Assembly (NCBI GenBank): GCA_031269875.1
Contig: JAISYM010000029.1
Location: forward strand, 1 to 53,598
Length of the DNA: 53,598 bases
Source: Synergistaceae bacterium
GTDB taxonomy: Bacteria > Synergistota > Synergistia > Synergistales > Synergistaceae
Reading direction: 5' to 3'
The notes below the pieces were generated by a model. That model saw only the letters and a list, made by a program, of their open reading frames with translations, was not told the origin of the DNA and ran no database searches. Numbering within the stretch: position 1 is the stretch's first letter; each line of letters begins with the position of its first letter. This document shows, in pieces, positions 43,882-52,378 of the stretch. The translations under genes and the position numbers were made by a program.

Positions 43882-45036
43882 ATGAGTTACAGCGGCAAAA
43901 TTGTGGATCTCATAGGCGCGCTTGTGGCGATAGACTCCTCGAACGCATTTTTGATACCGGGCAGCCCTGGAGAGCGCAAGGTTCAGGAATTTATTCTCGG
44001 CTATCTCACGAAACTCGGCCTCGAGGCAAAAATTGAACCGACTAACGACGGACATACGAATCTTGCGGCGTGCTTCAAGGGCATCGGCGGCGGGAAAAAC
44101 ATCACGCTTTACGCTCACGCTGACACCGTTGGATATGAACTTTGGCGCGACCGCGCGCTCAAACTCGATCGCAGGGGCGACACGCTGGTCGGCCTCGGCG
44201 CCGCTGACGACAAGGGGCATTGCGCGGCGGCCATACTCGCTGTCGAGCGCCTCATCGAGGAAGGCTGCCGTCCAAGAGGCGACGTGAACCTCGCCTTCGT
44301 CGCCGACGAAGAGGGACGATCCGCGGGGGCGTTCGGCTACGTTCGGGACCACACGCCGGAGACCGCACTGATACTCGAATCCGCGCCTGTGGAAAGGATT
44401 AACGTGACTCACCAGGGCTTCGGATGGCTTGATATAACAGTGAAGGGGAAAGCCGCGCACGGCTCCGCGCCGGGTGAGGGGCGCGACGCGATTGCGCGGA
44501 TGGCGGAGATAATTGTCCGCTTGCAGAAACTCGCCCGCGAAAAATACGCGGCGCACTCGCATCCGCTGAACGGCGAGACCGTTTACCATACCGGCACGAT
44601 AACAGGCGGCACGGACTATGGCACGTACCCGGAGCATTGCAAGCTTGGCATAGAAATCGGCACACAGCCTGGCGAGACCATAAAGAGCAGAGTGGACGAG
44701 ATCGAAGAAATCTTCGAGCAGGTGCGGACGATCTATCCCGACCTCGATGCGTCGGTCGGCGTCACGATAGCTCGCGATCCTTTCGAGGCGCGTGGCCACG
44801 AGGAGATTTACGCGGCTTACGAAAAAGCGCTGGCGAAAGTGACGGGCAAGACTGCCGTCGCTGTGGGCGAGAACTCGTGGGGTGACGCGCAGATATTCCA
44901 GGACGCCGGTTTCCCAACGATAGGCGTAGGTGCCGACGGCGGCAATCTCCACGCCCCCGACGAGTGGGTCTCGCTCTCCGAGTTGGAGGAGCTCGTAGAA
45001 GTAGTGGCCGAGACGATAAAGGATTACTGCGGGTAG
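43882..45036 (+). CDS. M20 family metallopeptidase
   Basis: A 384-residue zinc peptidase of the M20 family (carboxypeptidase G2/ArgE/DapE-like, YgeY-related). The metal and catalytic residues are in YAHADTVG, GLGAADDKGH, FVADEEGRSAG (catalytic and metal Glu pair) and the C-terminal NLHAPDEWV histidine. The dimerisation domain spans about 185-295 and includes KAAHGSAPGEGRDAI. A GGAGAGAG ribosome-binding site lies upstream. Its place after the five-gene transporter suggests it hydrolyses the imported peptides or acylated amino acids. No membrane segment or signal peptide is present, so it is cytoplasmic. Confidence 0.93.
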   Translation: MSYSGKIVDLIGALVAIDSSNAFLIPGSPGERKVQEFILGYLTKLGLEAKIEPTNDGHTNLAACFKGIGGGKNITLYAHADTVGYELWRDRALKLDRRGDTLVGLGAADDKGHCAAAILAVERLIEEGCRPRGDVNLAFVADEEGRSAGAFGYVRDHTPETALILESAPVERINVTHQGFGWLDITVKGKAAHGSAPGEGRDAIARMAEIIVRLQKLAREKYAAHSHPLNGETVYHTGTITGGTDYGTYPEHCKLGIEIGTQPGETIKSRVDEIEEIFEQVRTIYPDLDASVGVTIARDPFEARGHEEIYAAYEKALAKVTGKTAVAVGENSWGDAQIFQDAGFPTIGVGADGGNLHAPDEWVSLSELEELVEVVAETIKDYCG

Positions 45037-45046
45037 GAACTGTCAA

Positions 45047-45071
45047 CGTGCGTGCGGCGCACGCCTTCTTT
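45047..45071 (+). terminator. Terminator of the transporter/M20 operon
   Basis: A perfect 6-bp stem CGTGCG/CGCACG with a TGCGG loop (45047-45063) is followed by CCTTCTTT. It lies in the 33-bp gap between the convergent M20 and aminotransferase genes. Confidence 0.5.
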
Positions 45072-46449
45072 AGAGAAGTTTTTTCTCGACGGCGGTGACG
45101 GCTTCCTCCGCTGCAGCTAGTGTTTTTTCTATGTCCGAGTCGGTGTGGGCCATCGAGACGAAGAGATTCTCGTAGTAATGGGGATGGAAGAGCACACCGC
45201 GGAAGAGCATCTCTTCCCACCAGAGATAGAAGACGTGCTCGCTCGCTAGGCGCGCCGCGTCGCGGTAGTTCTCAATCGGGCTGTCGGCGAACCAGACTTG
45301 GAAGAGTGGGCCGATGCCAACTACGTGCGCGGGGATTTTCGATTTTCCCCACAGCGCGGCTAAGCCCTTCTGAAGTTTTTCGGATTTACGGTAGAGCTCC
45401 TCGTACATGCCGGGTTTGCGCAGTTCGTCGAGCGTCGCGGACGTTGCCGCCAGAGCCACTCCGTTGCCGCTGTAAGTGCCTGCTATCGAAACCTTGCCGA
45501 CGTCGGCGAGGTTCATTATGTCCGTCCGTCCGCCGAGGGACGCGACCGCGAAGCCTCCGCCCATGCCCTTGGCGAATATCGAAAGGTCTGGTTTTATGCC
45601 GAGCTTGCCCTGGGCACCCGAGAGGCCGACGCGAAAGCCAGTTATGACCTCGTCGAAGATCAAAACGATGCTGTGCTTCGTGCAGAGTTCGCGCATTTTC
45701 TCAAGATATCCCGGTTTCGGTAGTATGCACCCGGTGTTGCTCATGATCGGCTCGGTGATGACAGCGGCGATTTCATGCGCGTGCTTCTCTATCGTGCGCT
45801 CCAGTTTTTCGGGTGCGTTCCAGTCGAGAATTATCAGACTCTCGGCTATGCCGGCAGGCAGACCGGGCCCCTGGGCCTCCGGGATGTGGTTCTCGTCGGC
45901 GTCGAGTTCGGCGCCCGACGGGTGTTTGCTCCAATAGATGCCGTCAGAAAAGCCGTGATACATCCCCTCGAAGCGGATGACCTTCTGTCGTCCGGTGAAC
46001 GTGCGGGCGAGCCGCAGCGCGTAGGTCACGGCCTCTGTGCCGGAGTTGCTCAGACGCACTCGCTCGACGCTTGGCACGCACTCGGTCATCTTACGGGCAA
46101 CTATCGTGTCCATCTCCGAGGCGAGCGCAAAGCTCGTGCCGACCTCGGATATGTGTTTTATAACGGCGTCGGTGATCGTCTTGGGCCTGTGGCCGAGGAA
46201 CATAGGGCCTAGACCGATCAGATAATCAATAAACTCGTTGCCGTCGACATCAAACACGTGCGAGCCCTCGCCGCGTTCCACGAACAGTGGGTAGGGCTTC
46301 CAGCCGGACCAGACTGCTCGCGCCGTGCTGTTCACCCCGGCTGGCATATATTTCCTAGCTTCCGCGAACATCTCCTTACTCTTTGGGAACCGCCGCTCGT
46401 ACTCCGCGATACTTCTGATGTTCTTCGCTTTCTCGTCCATGGCGTTCAT
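45070..46449 (-). CDS. Class III aminotransferase, glutamate-1-semialdehyde aminomutase-like
   Basis: A 459-residue PLP enzyme of aminotransferase class III, in the branch that includes HemL. Landmarks are RYMPAGVNS-like ARKYMPAGVNSTARAVW, LSNSGTEAVTYALRLAR, MYHGFSDG, ITEPIMSNTGCILP, FDEVITGFRVG (Asp266 contacts the PLP nitrogen) and the PLP lysine Lys294 in SIFAKGMGGG. It is longer than HemL (about 430 residues) and no haem genes lie nearby, so a catabolic aminotransferase or aminomutase is more likely than 5-aminolevulinate synthesis. It follows the FGGY kinase by 21 nt in one unit. Substrate unknown. Confidence 0.9.
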   Translation of the reverse strand: MNAMDEKAKNIRSIAEYERRFPKSKEMFAEARKYMPAGVNSTARAVWSGWKPYPLFVERGEGSHVFDVDGNEFIDYLIGLGPMFLGHRPKTITDAVIKHISEVGTSFALASEMDTIVARKMTECVPSVERVRLSNSGTEAVTYALRLARTFTGRQKVIRFEGMYHGFSDGIYWSKHPSGAELDADENHIPEAQGPGLPAGIAESLIILDWNAPEKLERTIEKHAHEIAAVITEPIMSNTGCILPKPGYLEKMRELCTKHSIVLIFDEVITGFRVGLSGAQGKLGIKPDLSIFAKGMGGGFAVASLGGRTDIMNLADVGKVSIAGTYSGNGVALAATSATLDELRKPGMYEELYRKSEKLQKGLAALWGKSKIPAHVVGIGPLFQVWFADSPIENYRDAARLASEHVFYLWWEEMLFRGVLFHPHYYENLFVSMAHTDSDIEKTLAAAEEAVTAVEKKLL

Positions 46450-46470
46450 TAGATATCGACATCCTTTCCT

Positions 46471-47934
46471 TTACAGTACGCGCGCGTTTTGTGTCGTTTT
46501 TACATATATCCGATAGTGTGCGTCATAGAACTTTTTTATATTGTTTTCAGGGGTGAAAACCTTTTCTGTTTTTTTGCCGCGTTCTCTCAAGCGCCCGGCT
46601 CCGGCCGTCAAAGCGGCTCCGATGGCAGAAGCGTCGCGTACGTCCGAGGCCACAACGGGGCTTCCCGTCACGTCGGCGATCAATTGCATGAAGAAAGGGT
46701 CCTCCGCCGCTCGCCCGGCCGCCGCGAGCCTTCCGGGCTCGAAGCCCGACTCGGCGAAAGCCGATACGCATCTCCTGATTTCGCAGACGACGCCTTCGTA
46801 ATGAGCTCTCGCAATATCGGAGGGTGATGAATAGAGCGACAGTCCGGCTATGGTACCCGAGAGCGATGAATCCCACAATACCCCTTGTTCTCCTCCGAAC
46901 AGATATGAATAAAAAATGACGCCCTTCGCCCCCGGGGGCGATTCCCGTGCGAGCCGCGAGAGATCTGCTGGCGTCGAAACACCCAACAGGCGGGCGGTCC
47001 ACGCGGCGGCGGAACCCGTCGACAGGATATCGGCTTCGAGCGCGAATATCCCTCTCGAAGCCGATGGCGACACTAAGTATTTCATGTCCGGGCTCAAGAG
47101 CGGCCTGTCGCAGAGGGCGACAACAGCCGTACTCGATCCGAAGATCATGCAGACCTCGCCTCGCTCAGCCACCCCGGCGCCGAGAACGCCCGCCATCGAG
47201 TCAGCCACGCCAAGTGCCACCGGAGTGTCAGCGGCGAGGCCAAGTTCTCTTGCCGCCTCGCGCGTGAGCATGCCTGGTTTTTCGTGCGACTCGTAGATTT
47301 GCGGGAGTGCGCCGGTAGGCACGCCGAACTCCGCACAGAGTTCCGCGTCGAAATTTTTTTCCGAGAGTGAATAGAGTCCGAAGCCGGAAGCGGTGGAAGG
47401 ATCGGTGGCCGCTATGCCAGTGAGCCAGTGATATAAAAAGTCCTTGGCCGAGAGGATCATGTGACTGTCGGTCAAGAACTCTGGGTGATTTTCGGCTATC
47501 CATCCGTACATCGGGGCGAGATATCGGCCGTCGAGCACAACGCCGGTTATCGAGTAGTGCCGTTCAGGAGAGGCTTTTTCTCTCATAGCGGTCCCAATCG
47601 CGTCGGCGCGCGCGTCACACCAGGTAATCGCCGGATAGGTGGGTGAACCGCGTCCGTCCGTGAGCACGAGGGTCGGGATCTGCGCGGAGAGCCCGATAGC
47701 CGCGACGTCGCTCGGTGCGGCTCGCGAACTCGAAAGCGCTTCTCGGACAGAGTGCGTTATAGCGCGTTTCCAGTCGTCTGGGTTTTGTTCGAAAAAACCA
47801 GGCTTTCCGGTCAGGAACGGGTATTCGGCTCCGGCTGAGGCGACTAGTCCGCCGTCACGCTCTAAAATCACGACTTTGACCATCGACGTACCAAGATCTA
47901 TTCCGAGATAGAGTTCCTTCTTCACGTCATTCAT
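46471..47934 (-). CDS. FGGY family carbohydrate kinase (xylulokinase-like)
   Basis: A 487-residue sugar or polyol kinase of the FGGY family. The N-terminal ATPase fold begins YLGIDLGTSMVKVVI, then QNPDDWKRAI, ITWCDARAD and GVADSMAGVLGAGV near residue 240. The C-terminal half has IFGSSTAVV and AAAGRAAEDPFFMQLIADV where xylulokinases have GGGAKSPLWRQI-type residues; the usual GG(G) is AAG here. The substrate cannot be assigned. Pairing with a class III aminotransferase rather than an isomerase or aldolase is unusual and suggests an amino-sugar, amino-polyol or other hydroxylated substrate. Confidence 0.9.
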   Translation of the reverse strand: MNDVKKELYLGIDLGTSMVKVVILERDGGLVASAGAEYPFLTGKPGFFEQNPDDWKRAITHSVREALSSSRAAPSDVAAIGLSAQIPTLVLTDGRGSPTYPAITWCDARADAIGTAMREKASPERHYSITGVVLDGRYLAPMYGWIAENHPEFLTDSHMILSAKDFLYHWLTGIAATDPSTASGFGLYSLSEKNFDAELCAEFGVPTGALPQIYESHEKPGMLTREAARELGLAADTPVALGVADSMAGVLGAGVAERGEVCMIFGSSTAVVALCDRPLLSPDMKYLVSPSASRGIFALEADILSTGSAAAWTARLLGVSTPADLSRLARESPPGAKGVIFYSYLFGGEQGVLWDSSLSGTIAGLSLYSSPSDIARAHYEGVVCEIRRCVSAFAESGFEPGRLAAAGRAAEDPFFMQLIADVTGSPVVASDVRDASAIGAALTAGAGRLRERGKKTEKVFTPENNIKKFYDAHYRIYVKTTQNARVL

Positions 47935-48290
47935 TAGCCGCCCACTCCGAATTTCGATTATTTTAGCCGAACCGAAGTCCCTGCGCTATTATAACTCAAA
48001 TCACCATGACGCTCAGAGTAAAGAATAAAACCTAGCCCTGACCTTTACACTATTATTTTTAATGGTGGTAAATATGCTCAAAAAAGACAAGAAAATGCAC
48101 TCGATAAAGTCCTGTGAAGTCATGGTTTCAAGGGATTTTGCCTTTTCTCTTTCTGTAAAAGTCAGGCCGTTCATATTCCAAGCGGAACACGCACTGCCGC
48201 GGGCCGAACATCTTCAATTTACAGGATACTAAATAATGTTATAATAATAATCGCAAGAGGAAGTGCGTTTATTCGATATGGAGGCCAATC
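47935..48290. other. Divergent intergenic region between FGGY kinase and zinc-ribbon gene
   Basis: This 356-bp gap is AT-rich. A minus-strand TATAAT (47988-47993) is a -10 candidate for the kinase gene, without a clear -35. A plus-strand promoter for the zinc-ribbon gene lies at 48218-48245. A 56-codon open frame at 48062-48232 lacks a ribosome-binding site and is not called. Confidence 0.4.
48218..48245 (+). promoter_or_regulatory. Promoter of the zinc-ribbon membrane protein operon
   Basis: TTTACA (48218-48223) and a perfect TATAAT (48240-48245) are 16 bp apart, about 45 bp before the ATG. GGAGG (48280-48284) serves as the ribosome-binding site. Confidence 0.6.
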
Positions 48291-50177
48291 ATGAAGATAT
48301 GCAGTCGTTGCGGCAATAATCTAACTTGGAACAGGTCATTCTGTCCTCTGTGCGGCGGTTTTCTTGTGGAAAAGCCGGACGACGCCGTGTTCGCGCAAAG
48401 CATGGATTATGCGCCTCAGGCCGCCAGGCAGGAACCTGCGCCGACAGTTCAGCCTCAACAGACGCTCCCTCCTGATGTGAGCCCGCTGGATGAGGCGGCT
48501 GCTTTCGTTGGTTCGGATGGCGCACAGGCGGCGCAGAGCGCTCCGCCGATATACGATTACCCTCCGGCGGACACCACGCCGCCGGTTATTCCGACGCCGC
48601 AGCCGATATATGATTACCCGCCGGCAGACGCCGCGCCGCCCGCGCCAAAAGTGCCGGATGCCCCCGCGAGGCTTCAGAGTGATGAGCCGCCGCGGATGCC
48701 GTCCTTCGGACAGGAAAATCTGCCGGGTGCCGCGAAAGAGTTCAACCTTGACGCGCCTTTATCCGCTCCGCGATTGGACTCGTTCACCGGCGCGAATGAA
48801 CCGGAGCCCGTCCGACAGCCTCCGAAACCTACGGCGGCCGAACCATTTTTGGGCATTATGAAAGGTTCCTCTGGCGGCAGGGTGGATATGATTCCGCAGA
48901 AAGAGCAGAGAGAAACGCAACCGGCGCAGCACGCGGGCGACGGTACTTTTGAGCGGATTGGCGCGCCTGAAGATATAAAGGCTTATTCAAACGCCCCTAA
49001 TGTGGATATGTTCAGCAGAAAAAAGGAGAGTTTAATACCTCAATCACAGCCCGGTATTCAGGCTGCCGAGCAGCTCGGCAGCCGTCTGAAACCCGGCGTC
49101 GCTGATTCTCAGAGGGTGGTGGGGTTTACGGTGCCGGTTCCCGCTCCACAAGGCGCCGGAACGCCGGTTCCATCAGTGCCGCCATTGCCTCCGACGGAGG
49201 AGATTCCTCGGCTTTTTTCCGAGGCGGCCACGCAGCCGCCGGTTCCCTCAGTTCCGATAAGGACGACACCTCCGGCATTTATTCCGCCGTCGCTGGCGGC
49301 AGAACCCGCCGCTTCTCCGCCGCCGGCGGTTCCCATTATGCCGGCGGCGCAAGCGATGCCGATAATGCCGCCGCCCGGCGTAACGCCCGTACAACCTACG
49401 GTGGTACAGACACATCCGACGGATCCGTTTTTTGGCGTCATGCCGCCACCGCCGATACAGGCTCAACCAACGCCGGAGTGGACGTCTGGCGCTACGCCGC
49501 CGCCGCTTCCGACGCCGCCAATACCACAGCCTCTCGATATGACGCAGGCGCAGCCGCTTGGCGGCACGCCGCTTCCGACGCCTACAACCCTGACGCCTCC
49601 TCTTGGCGCCACGCCGCCGCCGCTTCCAATACCGCCGCAACCGGTACAGCAGGCGCAACCACAGCCGCCGCAGGTTTCGCAGCAAGCGCCCCTGCCGGCG
49701 CCGCAACCGGTACAGCCTCCGCAGGCACAACCACTGCCGCCGCAAGTTTCGCAGCAAGCGCCCCTGCCGGCGCCGCAACCGGTACAGCCTCCGCAGGCGC
49801 AACCACAGCCGCCGCAGGTTTCGCAGCAAGCGCCCCTGCCGGCGCAGCAACCGGTACAGCCTCCGCAGGCGCAACCACTGCCGCCGCAGGTTTCGCAGCA
49901 AGTGGCTATGCCGGCGCAGCCTCCGGTACAGCAGGAGCTGCAAGACTCTCAGCCGTTGCCCCAACAGGTGTCGCCGCCGACCGTTCAGCCGGCTATGTCA
50001 AGGTTCGCGGAGCTAATCCCCAAATCGCAGCCGCCCCTGGAAACATCGGGACAGCCCCAACTCCCGGAGCAGCCGCCAACAGCAGCTCCAGTACAGCCGG
50101 CAGACAAAGCGGACAACTTCCAGCCGTTCCATTCGGGGGAATTTTTAAAAATGTTCCCCGAGGCGAAGCCGGATTAG
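48291..50177 (+). CDS. Zinc-ribbon protein with a long proline/glutamine-rich region (zero-frame product)
   Basis: I do not recognise a named family. The 628-residue product begins with a zinc ribbon (Cys4, Cys7, Cys18, Cys21: [10 protein letters not shown] and FCPLCGG). Almost all the rest is low-complexity sequence rich in Pro, Gln and Ala, including YDYPPAD repeats near residue 85-110 and four copies of a 24-residue unit ([20 protein letters not shown] core). The final residues are [16 protein letters not shown]. No membrane segment is present. Codons 618-620 read TTT TTA AAA, and a -1 slip there would join this protein to the membrane domain encoded in the overlapping frame, giving about 934 residues. 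The neighbouring paralogue (51087) has zinc ribbon and membrane part in one frame, which supports a fusion. A strong promoter and GGAGG ribosome-binding site precede it. Confidence 0.8.
   Translation: MKICSRCGNNLTWNRSFCPLCGGFLVEKPDDAVFAQSMDYAPQAARQEPAPTVQPQQTLPPDVSPLDEAAAFVGSDGAQAAQSAPPIYDYPPADTTPPVIPTPQPIYDYPPADAAPPAPKVPDAPARLQSDEPPRMPSFGQENLPGAAKEFNLDAPLSAPRLDSFTGANEPEPVRQPPKPTAAEPFLGIMKGSSGGRVDMIPQKEQRETQPAQHAGDGTFERIGAPEDIKAYSNAPNVDMFSRKKESLIPQSQPGIQAAEQLGSRLKPGVADSQRVVGFTVPVPAPQGAGTPVPSVPPLPPTEEIPRLFSEAATQPPVPSVPIRTTPPAFIPPSLAAEPAASPPPAVPIMPAAQAMPIMPPPGVTPVQPTVVQTHPTDPFFGVMPPPPIQAQPTPEWTSGATPPPLPTPPIPQPLDMTQAQPLGGTPLPTPTTLTPPLGATPPPLPIPPQPVQQAQPQPPQVSQQAPLPAPQPVQPPQAQPLPPQVSQQAPLPAPQPVQPPQAQPQPPQVSQQAPLPAQQPVQPPQAQPLPPQVSQQVAMPAQPPVQQELQDSQPLPQQVSPPTVQPAMSRFAELIPKSQPPLETSGQPQLPEQPPTAAPVQPADKADNFQPFHSGEFLKMFPEAKPD
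49645..49935 (+). repeat. 72-bp tandem repeat, about four copies
   Basis: The marker CAGGTTTCGC (CAAGTTTCGC in copy 2) recurs at 49671, 49743, 49815 and 49887, exactly 72 bp apart. Units differ by a few bases and the last one is the most diverged. Each encodes 24 Pro/Gln-rich residues in the gene's frame and an Ala/Thr/Gly-rich stretch in the -1 frame, which is why that frame stays open. Confidence 0.92.
50144..50150 (+). promoter_or_regulatory. Candidate programmed -1 frameshift site, T_TTA_AAA
   Basis: In the zero frame the bases read GAA TTT TTA AAA ATG, so T_TTA_AAA forms a perfect X_XXY_YYZ heptamer. A -1 slip continues AAT GTT CCC in the frame of the downstream membrane protein. The zero-frame stop is 25 nt further on. 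A GGGGGA tract sits just upstream (50135-50140) and a short stem-forming CCGAGGCGAAGCCGG lies a few bases downstream. The T5A5 run would also permit transcript slippage. Confidence 0.55.
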
Positions 50178-51094
50178 GAAAAACCGAAGATCGCGAAGAA
50201 AGTAAAGAAAGCAGAGAAAGAGTCTCGATTTTTAAGTTGCACGAGGTTCCGTCCGATTGGGCCGACGATCCCACGAGCGTAGGCGAGTGGGGTGCTTGGC
50301 CGCCGCTGCCGACGAGGTATAAAGTCCCCGCTCGGAGCGTCGTGCATCGGCGCAGGGGGATGTCTCTCCTTCTTTATATTCTTTTCTGGCCAATTCTCTT
50401 TGCGGTATCTACGATCAGCTTTGTCGCCAGGAGGTGCTTTGCGCTCGCGCGGGGCGCTTTTTCCAAGGCTCGGGCAGATTCGCCTAAAGCGCCGGCCGTA
50501 TTGGGTTATATTCCGGTCGAACTCTATGCGGCGCTCTCTGTTCTGACGTGCGGCCTTTACCCGTTCTCCTGGCTGTGGTCCAATTCCGCGGCATTTACTA
50601 ATCTGTGCGCCAACAGGTTTCAGGAGAAACGATTGCGTCTTTACGCGGTCACTGGTTTTTGTGTACAGCTCCTGCTTCCTGTTTCACTTGCGCTCTTTCT
50701 GGCGTCGCGCTTTACGGACTCGCTCCGGTTTGAGTATTTCGCCCCGCGCTTCCTGCTGCTCTATGCCGCCTCTTACCTTCTCCTTGTTTTCCCGCAGAGG
50801 TGCTATCACTTCTTTGATCTGCGCTGGAACATTCGGCGCGCGGTGGAGGCGTGGGATAAAGACGGAGTCATGATCAGCCGGACGATGAAGTCGTGGTTCA
50901 AACTTTTTACATTTGGATCGGCCTATATACAGTTCCATATCAATAGGCTCATCGGACTAGGTATGCCTGGTTTCGTGGGTCAGGACGAGATAATGAGGGA
51001 ATTTTCCGTCAAGAACTGGCTCAATGAATACGTGATTATAAAAAAGCGCGGAGTCAGGATATCGGACGAGCCCGGAGAGATTCAAGATGGCTGA
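50150..51094 (+). CDS. DUF4234-like membrane domain, probably expressed as the -1 frameshift fusion
   Basis: From the slip site this frame encodes 314 residues. A charged linker ([16 protein letters not shown]) leads into HEVPSDWADDPTSVGEWGAW and about four membrane helices. The second helix region, VLTCGLYPFSWLW, matches the GxYxxxW pattern of DUF4234-like proteins. A conserved AYIQFHINRLI lies near the end and matches PYLQFHLNEIV in the adjacent paralogue. The frame is open back to 49478, but that part is only the shadow of the tandem repeats. Independent starts are poor: TTG 50237 has no ribosome-binding site, and ATG 50360 has its G-run directly abutting and would delete the linker. Translation by frameshifting from the upstream gene is therefore favoured. 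It overlaps the next gene by 8 nt. Confidence 0.7.
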   Translation, partial: NVPRGEAGLGKTEDREESKESRERVSIFKLHEVPSDWADDPTSVGEWGAWPPLPTRYKVPARSVVHRRRGMSLLLYILFWPILFAVSTISFVARRCFALARGAFSKARADSPKAPAVLGYIPVELYAALSVLTCGLYPFSWLWSNSAAFTNLCANRFQEKRLRLYAVTGFCVQLLLPVSLALFLASRFTDSLRFEYFAPRFLLLYAASYLLLVFPQRCYHFFDLRWNIRRAVEAWDKDGVMISRTMKSWFKLFTFGSAYIQFHINRLIGLGMPGFVGQDEIMREFSVKNWLNEYVIIKKRGVRISDEPGEIQDG

Positions 51095-51866
51095 GGAGGG
51101 GCTTTATTGCGAGAGTTGCGAGAGCGTGATGGCGCCGGATTGGTCTCTGCCGTACTGTCCTGTGTGCGGAGGCAAGGTTGGCCATAAAATCCTAGACAAG
51201 CCGGAAAGCGCCGCGGCGGCCGATTCCGCTTCTAAAAAGCGGGATAAGCCACAAGACGCGAAGCTCAATGAAGACAGCGGCGAAAACGACGCTAAAAACT
51301 CAGAACAGCTTCGCTCCGAGGCGTTCGACGAGCTGAAACAAGCCTCGCCTGTGAGTATTTTTACGGCGGATATACTGACGCTGGGTCTGAGATCGACGCT
51401 GTGGATGCTGCGCTGGATGGGTTCGCTCGAAGGTATGGCAAGGCAGGACGAACGTCATGGCAGACGCGCTCTTTATCTCTGTTTCGTCCTTTACACGGCG
51501 GTGATGGCGCTCATAGCCCTCACCTGCCGCGAGCTTTACGGGGCGGGATGGAATAATTTTTGGTCTTTGGATTTTTGGGGGCTTGGGGGCATGTTTGGGG
51601 ATTCGATTTTTCCGCGTGCCGCCGCGTGTCTTTTCCCACTGTTTTTCCTTATGAACAGGCATATCCTCTTTTGGGCGCGCGAAGTAATAGCGGACGCGAT
51701 TCAGATGGAAAACGCGGACACAATTAACACTAAGACGGAATCCTTCGCCCCATCGCCGTTCCTGCTATGGTTTATAGGCGTCCCATATCTCCAGTTTCAC
51801 TTAAACGAAATAGTGAGGGCGCGCAATCTCGCGAATTTCAAATCGTCAAAACGCCGCCCGTCCTGA
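51087..51866 (+). CDS. Zinc-ribbon membrane protein, paralogue of the upstream frameshift fusion
   Basis: A 259-residue protein. The N-terminal zinc ribbon has Cys8, Cys11, Cys24 and Cys27 (YCESCES and YCPVCGG). A charged linker (about 35-85) and a membrane domain with roughly four helices follow. ILTLGLRSTLWML and the late PYLQFHLNEIV correspond to VLTCGLYPFSWLW and AYIQFHINRLI of the upstream membrane domain. The gene starts 8 nt before the upstream stop, so the two are coupled. This protein shows the intact zinc-ribbon plus membrane layout in one frame. Function unknown; the zinc ribbon would face the cytoplasm. Confidence 0.82.
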   Translation: MAEEGLYCESCESVMAPDWSLPYCPVCGGKVGHKILDKPESAAAADSASKKRDKPQDAKLNEDSGENDAKNSEQLRSEAFDELKQASPVSIFTADILTLGLRSTLWMLRWMGSLEGMARQDERHGRRALYLCFVLYTAVMALIALTCRELYGAGWNNFWSLDFWGLGGMFGDSIFPRAAACLFPLFFLMNRHILFWAREVIADAIQMENADTINTKTESFAPSPFLLWFIGVPYLQFHLNEIVRARNLANFKSSKRRPS

Positions 51867-51895
51867 GCGGGACGAGGCGGCGAAAATTTAAGCCC

Positions 51896-52378
51896 TTACT
51901 TTAAACGTAATCTCAAGGTATAGTTTGAACCGGATGCGCTCCCGCTGTAACCGCCGTCCGCGTGCTGTTGCACGAATTTGTCCAGCGCGTCCGCCAAACT
52001 CGAGTCGGCATGGAAGTTCTCAAAGGCGACGAGCAGTCTGTCATTGTCATCCGCGTCTCGTGTAAGCAAAGCCAACCGGTCGGCGGGCAGCGGATTGTCG
52101 AGGATATCGTTGACAGCGGCCGTAAAGGTGTTCTTATTATTGACAAGAGCCGCAAGCGGGTTGTTGTTCCTCGTTCTGTTCTGGTTTTCATACGAAAGCG
52201 CGGCCTGCTTTACCGACTCCAAGTCGGCCGCGATCTTCGTCGCCCTGGCTTTTTCGGTCGAGCCTCCGAATATCAGTATTATAAAGCCTGCCAAAATGCC
52301 GAGCATAACACACACCACAAGCATCTCGGTCAAAGAGAAAGCCTTCGATCTATGCGAAATCAACCTCAATTTCGGCAA
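51896..52378 (-). CDS. Type IV pilin-like / pseudopilin protein
   Basis: A 160-residue protein with a class III prepilin leader: a basic 12-residue start, then Ala13 followed by FSLTEMLVVCVMLGILAGF. The mature N-terminus would be Phe14, with Glu at +5 (Glu18) and a long hydrophobic helix, as in type II secretion pseudopilins and type IV pilins. The residue before the cleavage site is Ala rather than the usual Gly, which is less common. The globular part contains RTRNNNPLAALVNNKN and ends GSNYTLRLRLK. No other pilus or secretion genes are in the window. It lies 93 nt after the lytic transglycosylase gene on the same strand. Confidence 0.85.
   Translation of the reverse strand: MPKLRLISHRSKAFSLTEMLVVCVMLGILAGFIILIFGGSTEKARATKIAADLESVKQAALSYENQNRTRNNNPLAALVNNKNTFTAAVNDILDNPLPADRLALLTRDADDNDRLLVAFENFHADSSLADALDKFVQQHADGGYSGSASGSNYTLRLRLK

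Noticed and set aside
45070-46449. Naming the aminotransferase hemL (5-aminolevulinate synthesis)
   Set aside because: It is longer than HemL, is paired with an FGGY kinase, and no tetrapyrrole genes are present.
48062-48232. A 56-codon open frame (MVVNMLKKDKK...) in the gap before the zinc-ribbon gene
   Set aside because: It has no ribosome-binding site, an AT-rich composition unlike neighbouring genes, and it overlaps the promoter of the next gene.
49248-49964. Long minus-strand open frame rich in Arg and Leu opposite the tandem repeats
   Set aside because: It is a compositional shadow of the GC-rich Pro/Gln repeats, without a ribosome-binding site or any domain.
49478-50149. ATG 49478 as the start of a 538-residue protein in the -1 frame
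   Set aside because: The upstream part is an Ala/Thr/Gly-rich shadow of the tandem repeats with no ribosome-binding site. Only the portion after the slip site looks like real protein.
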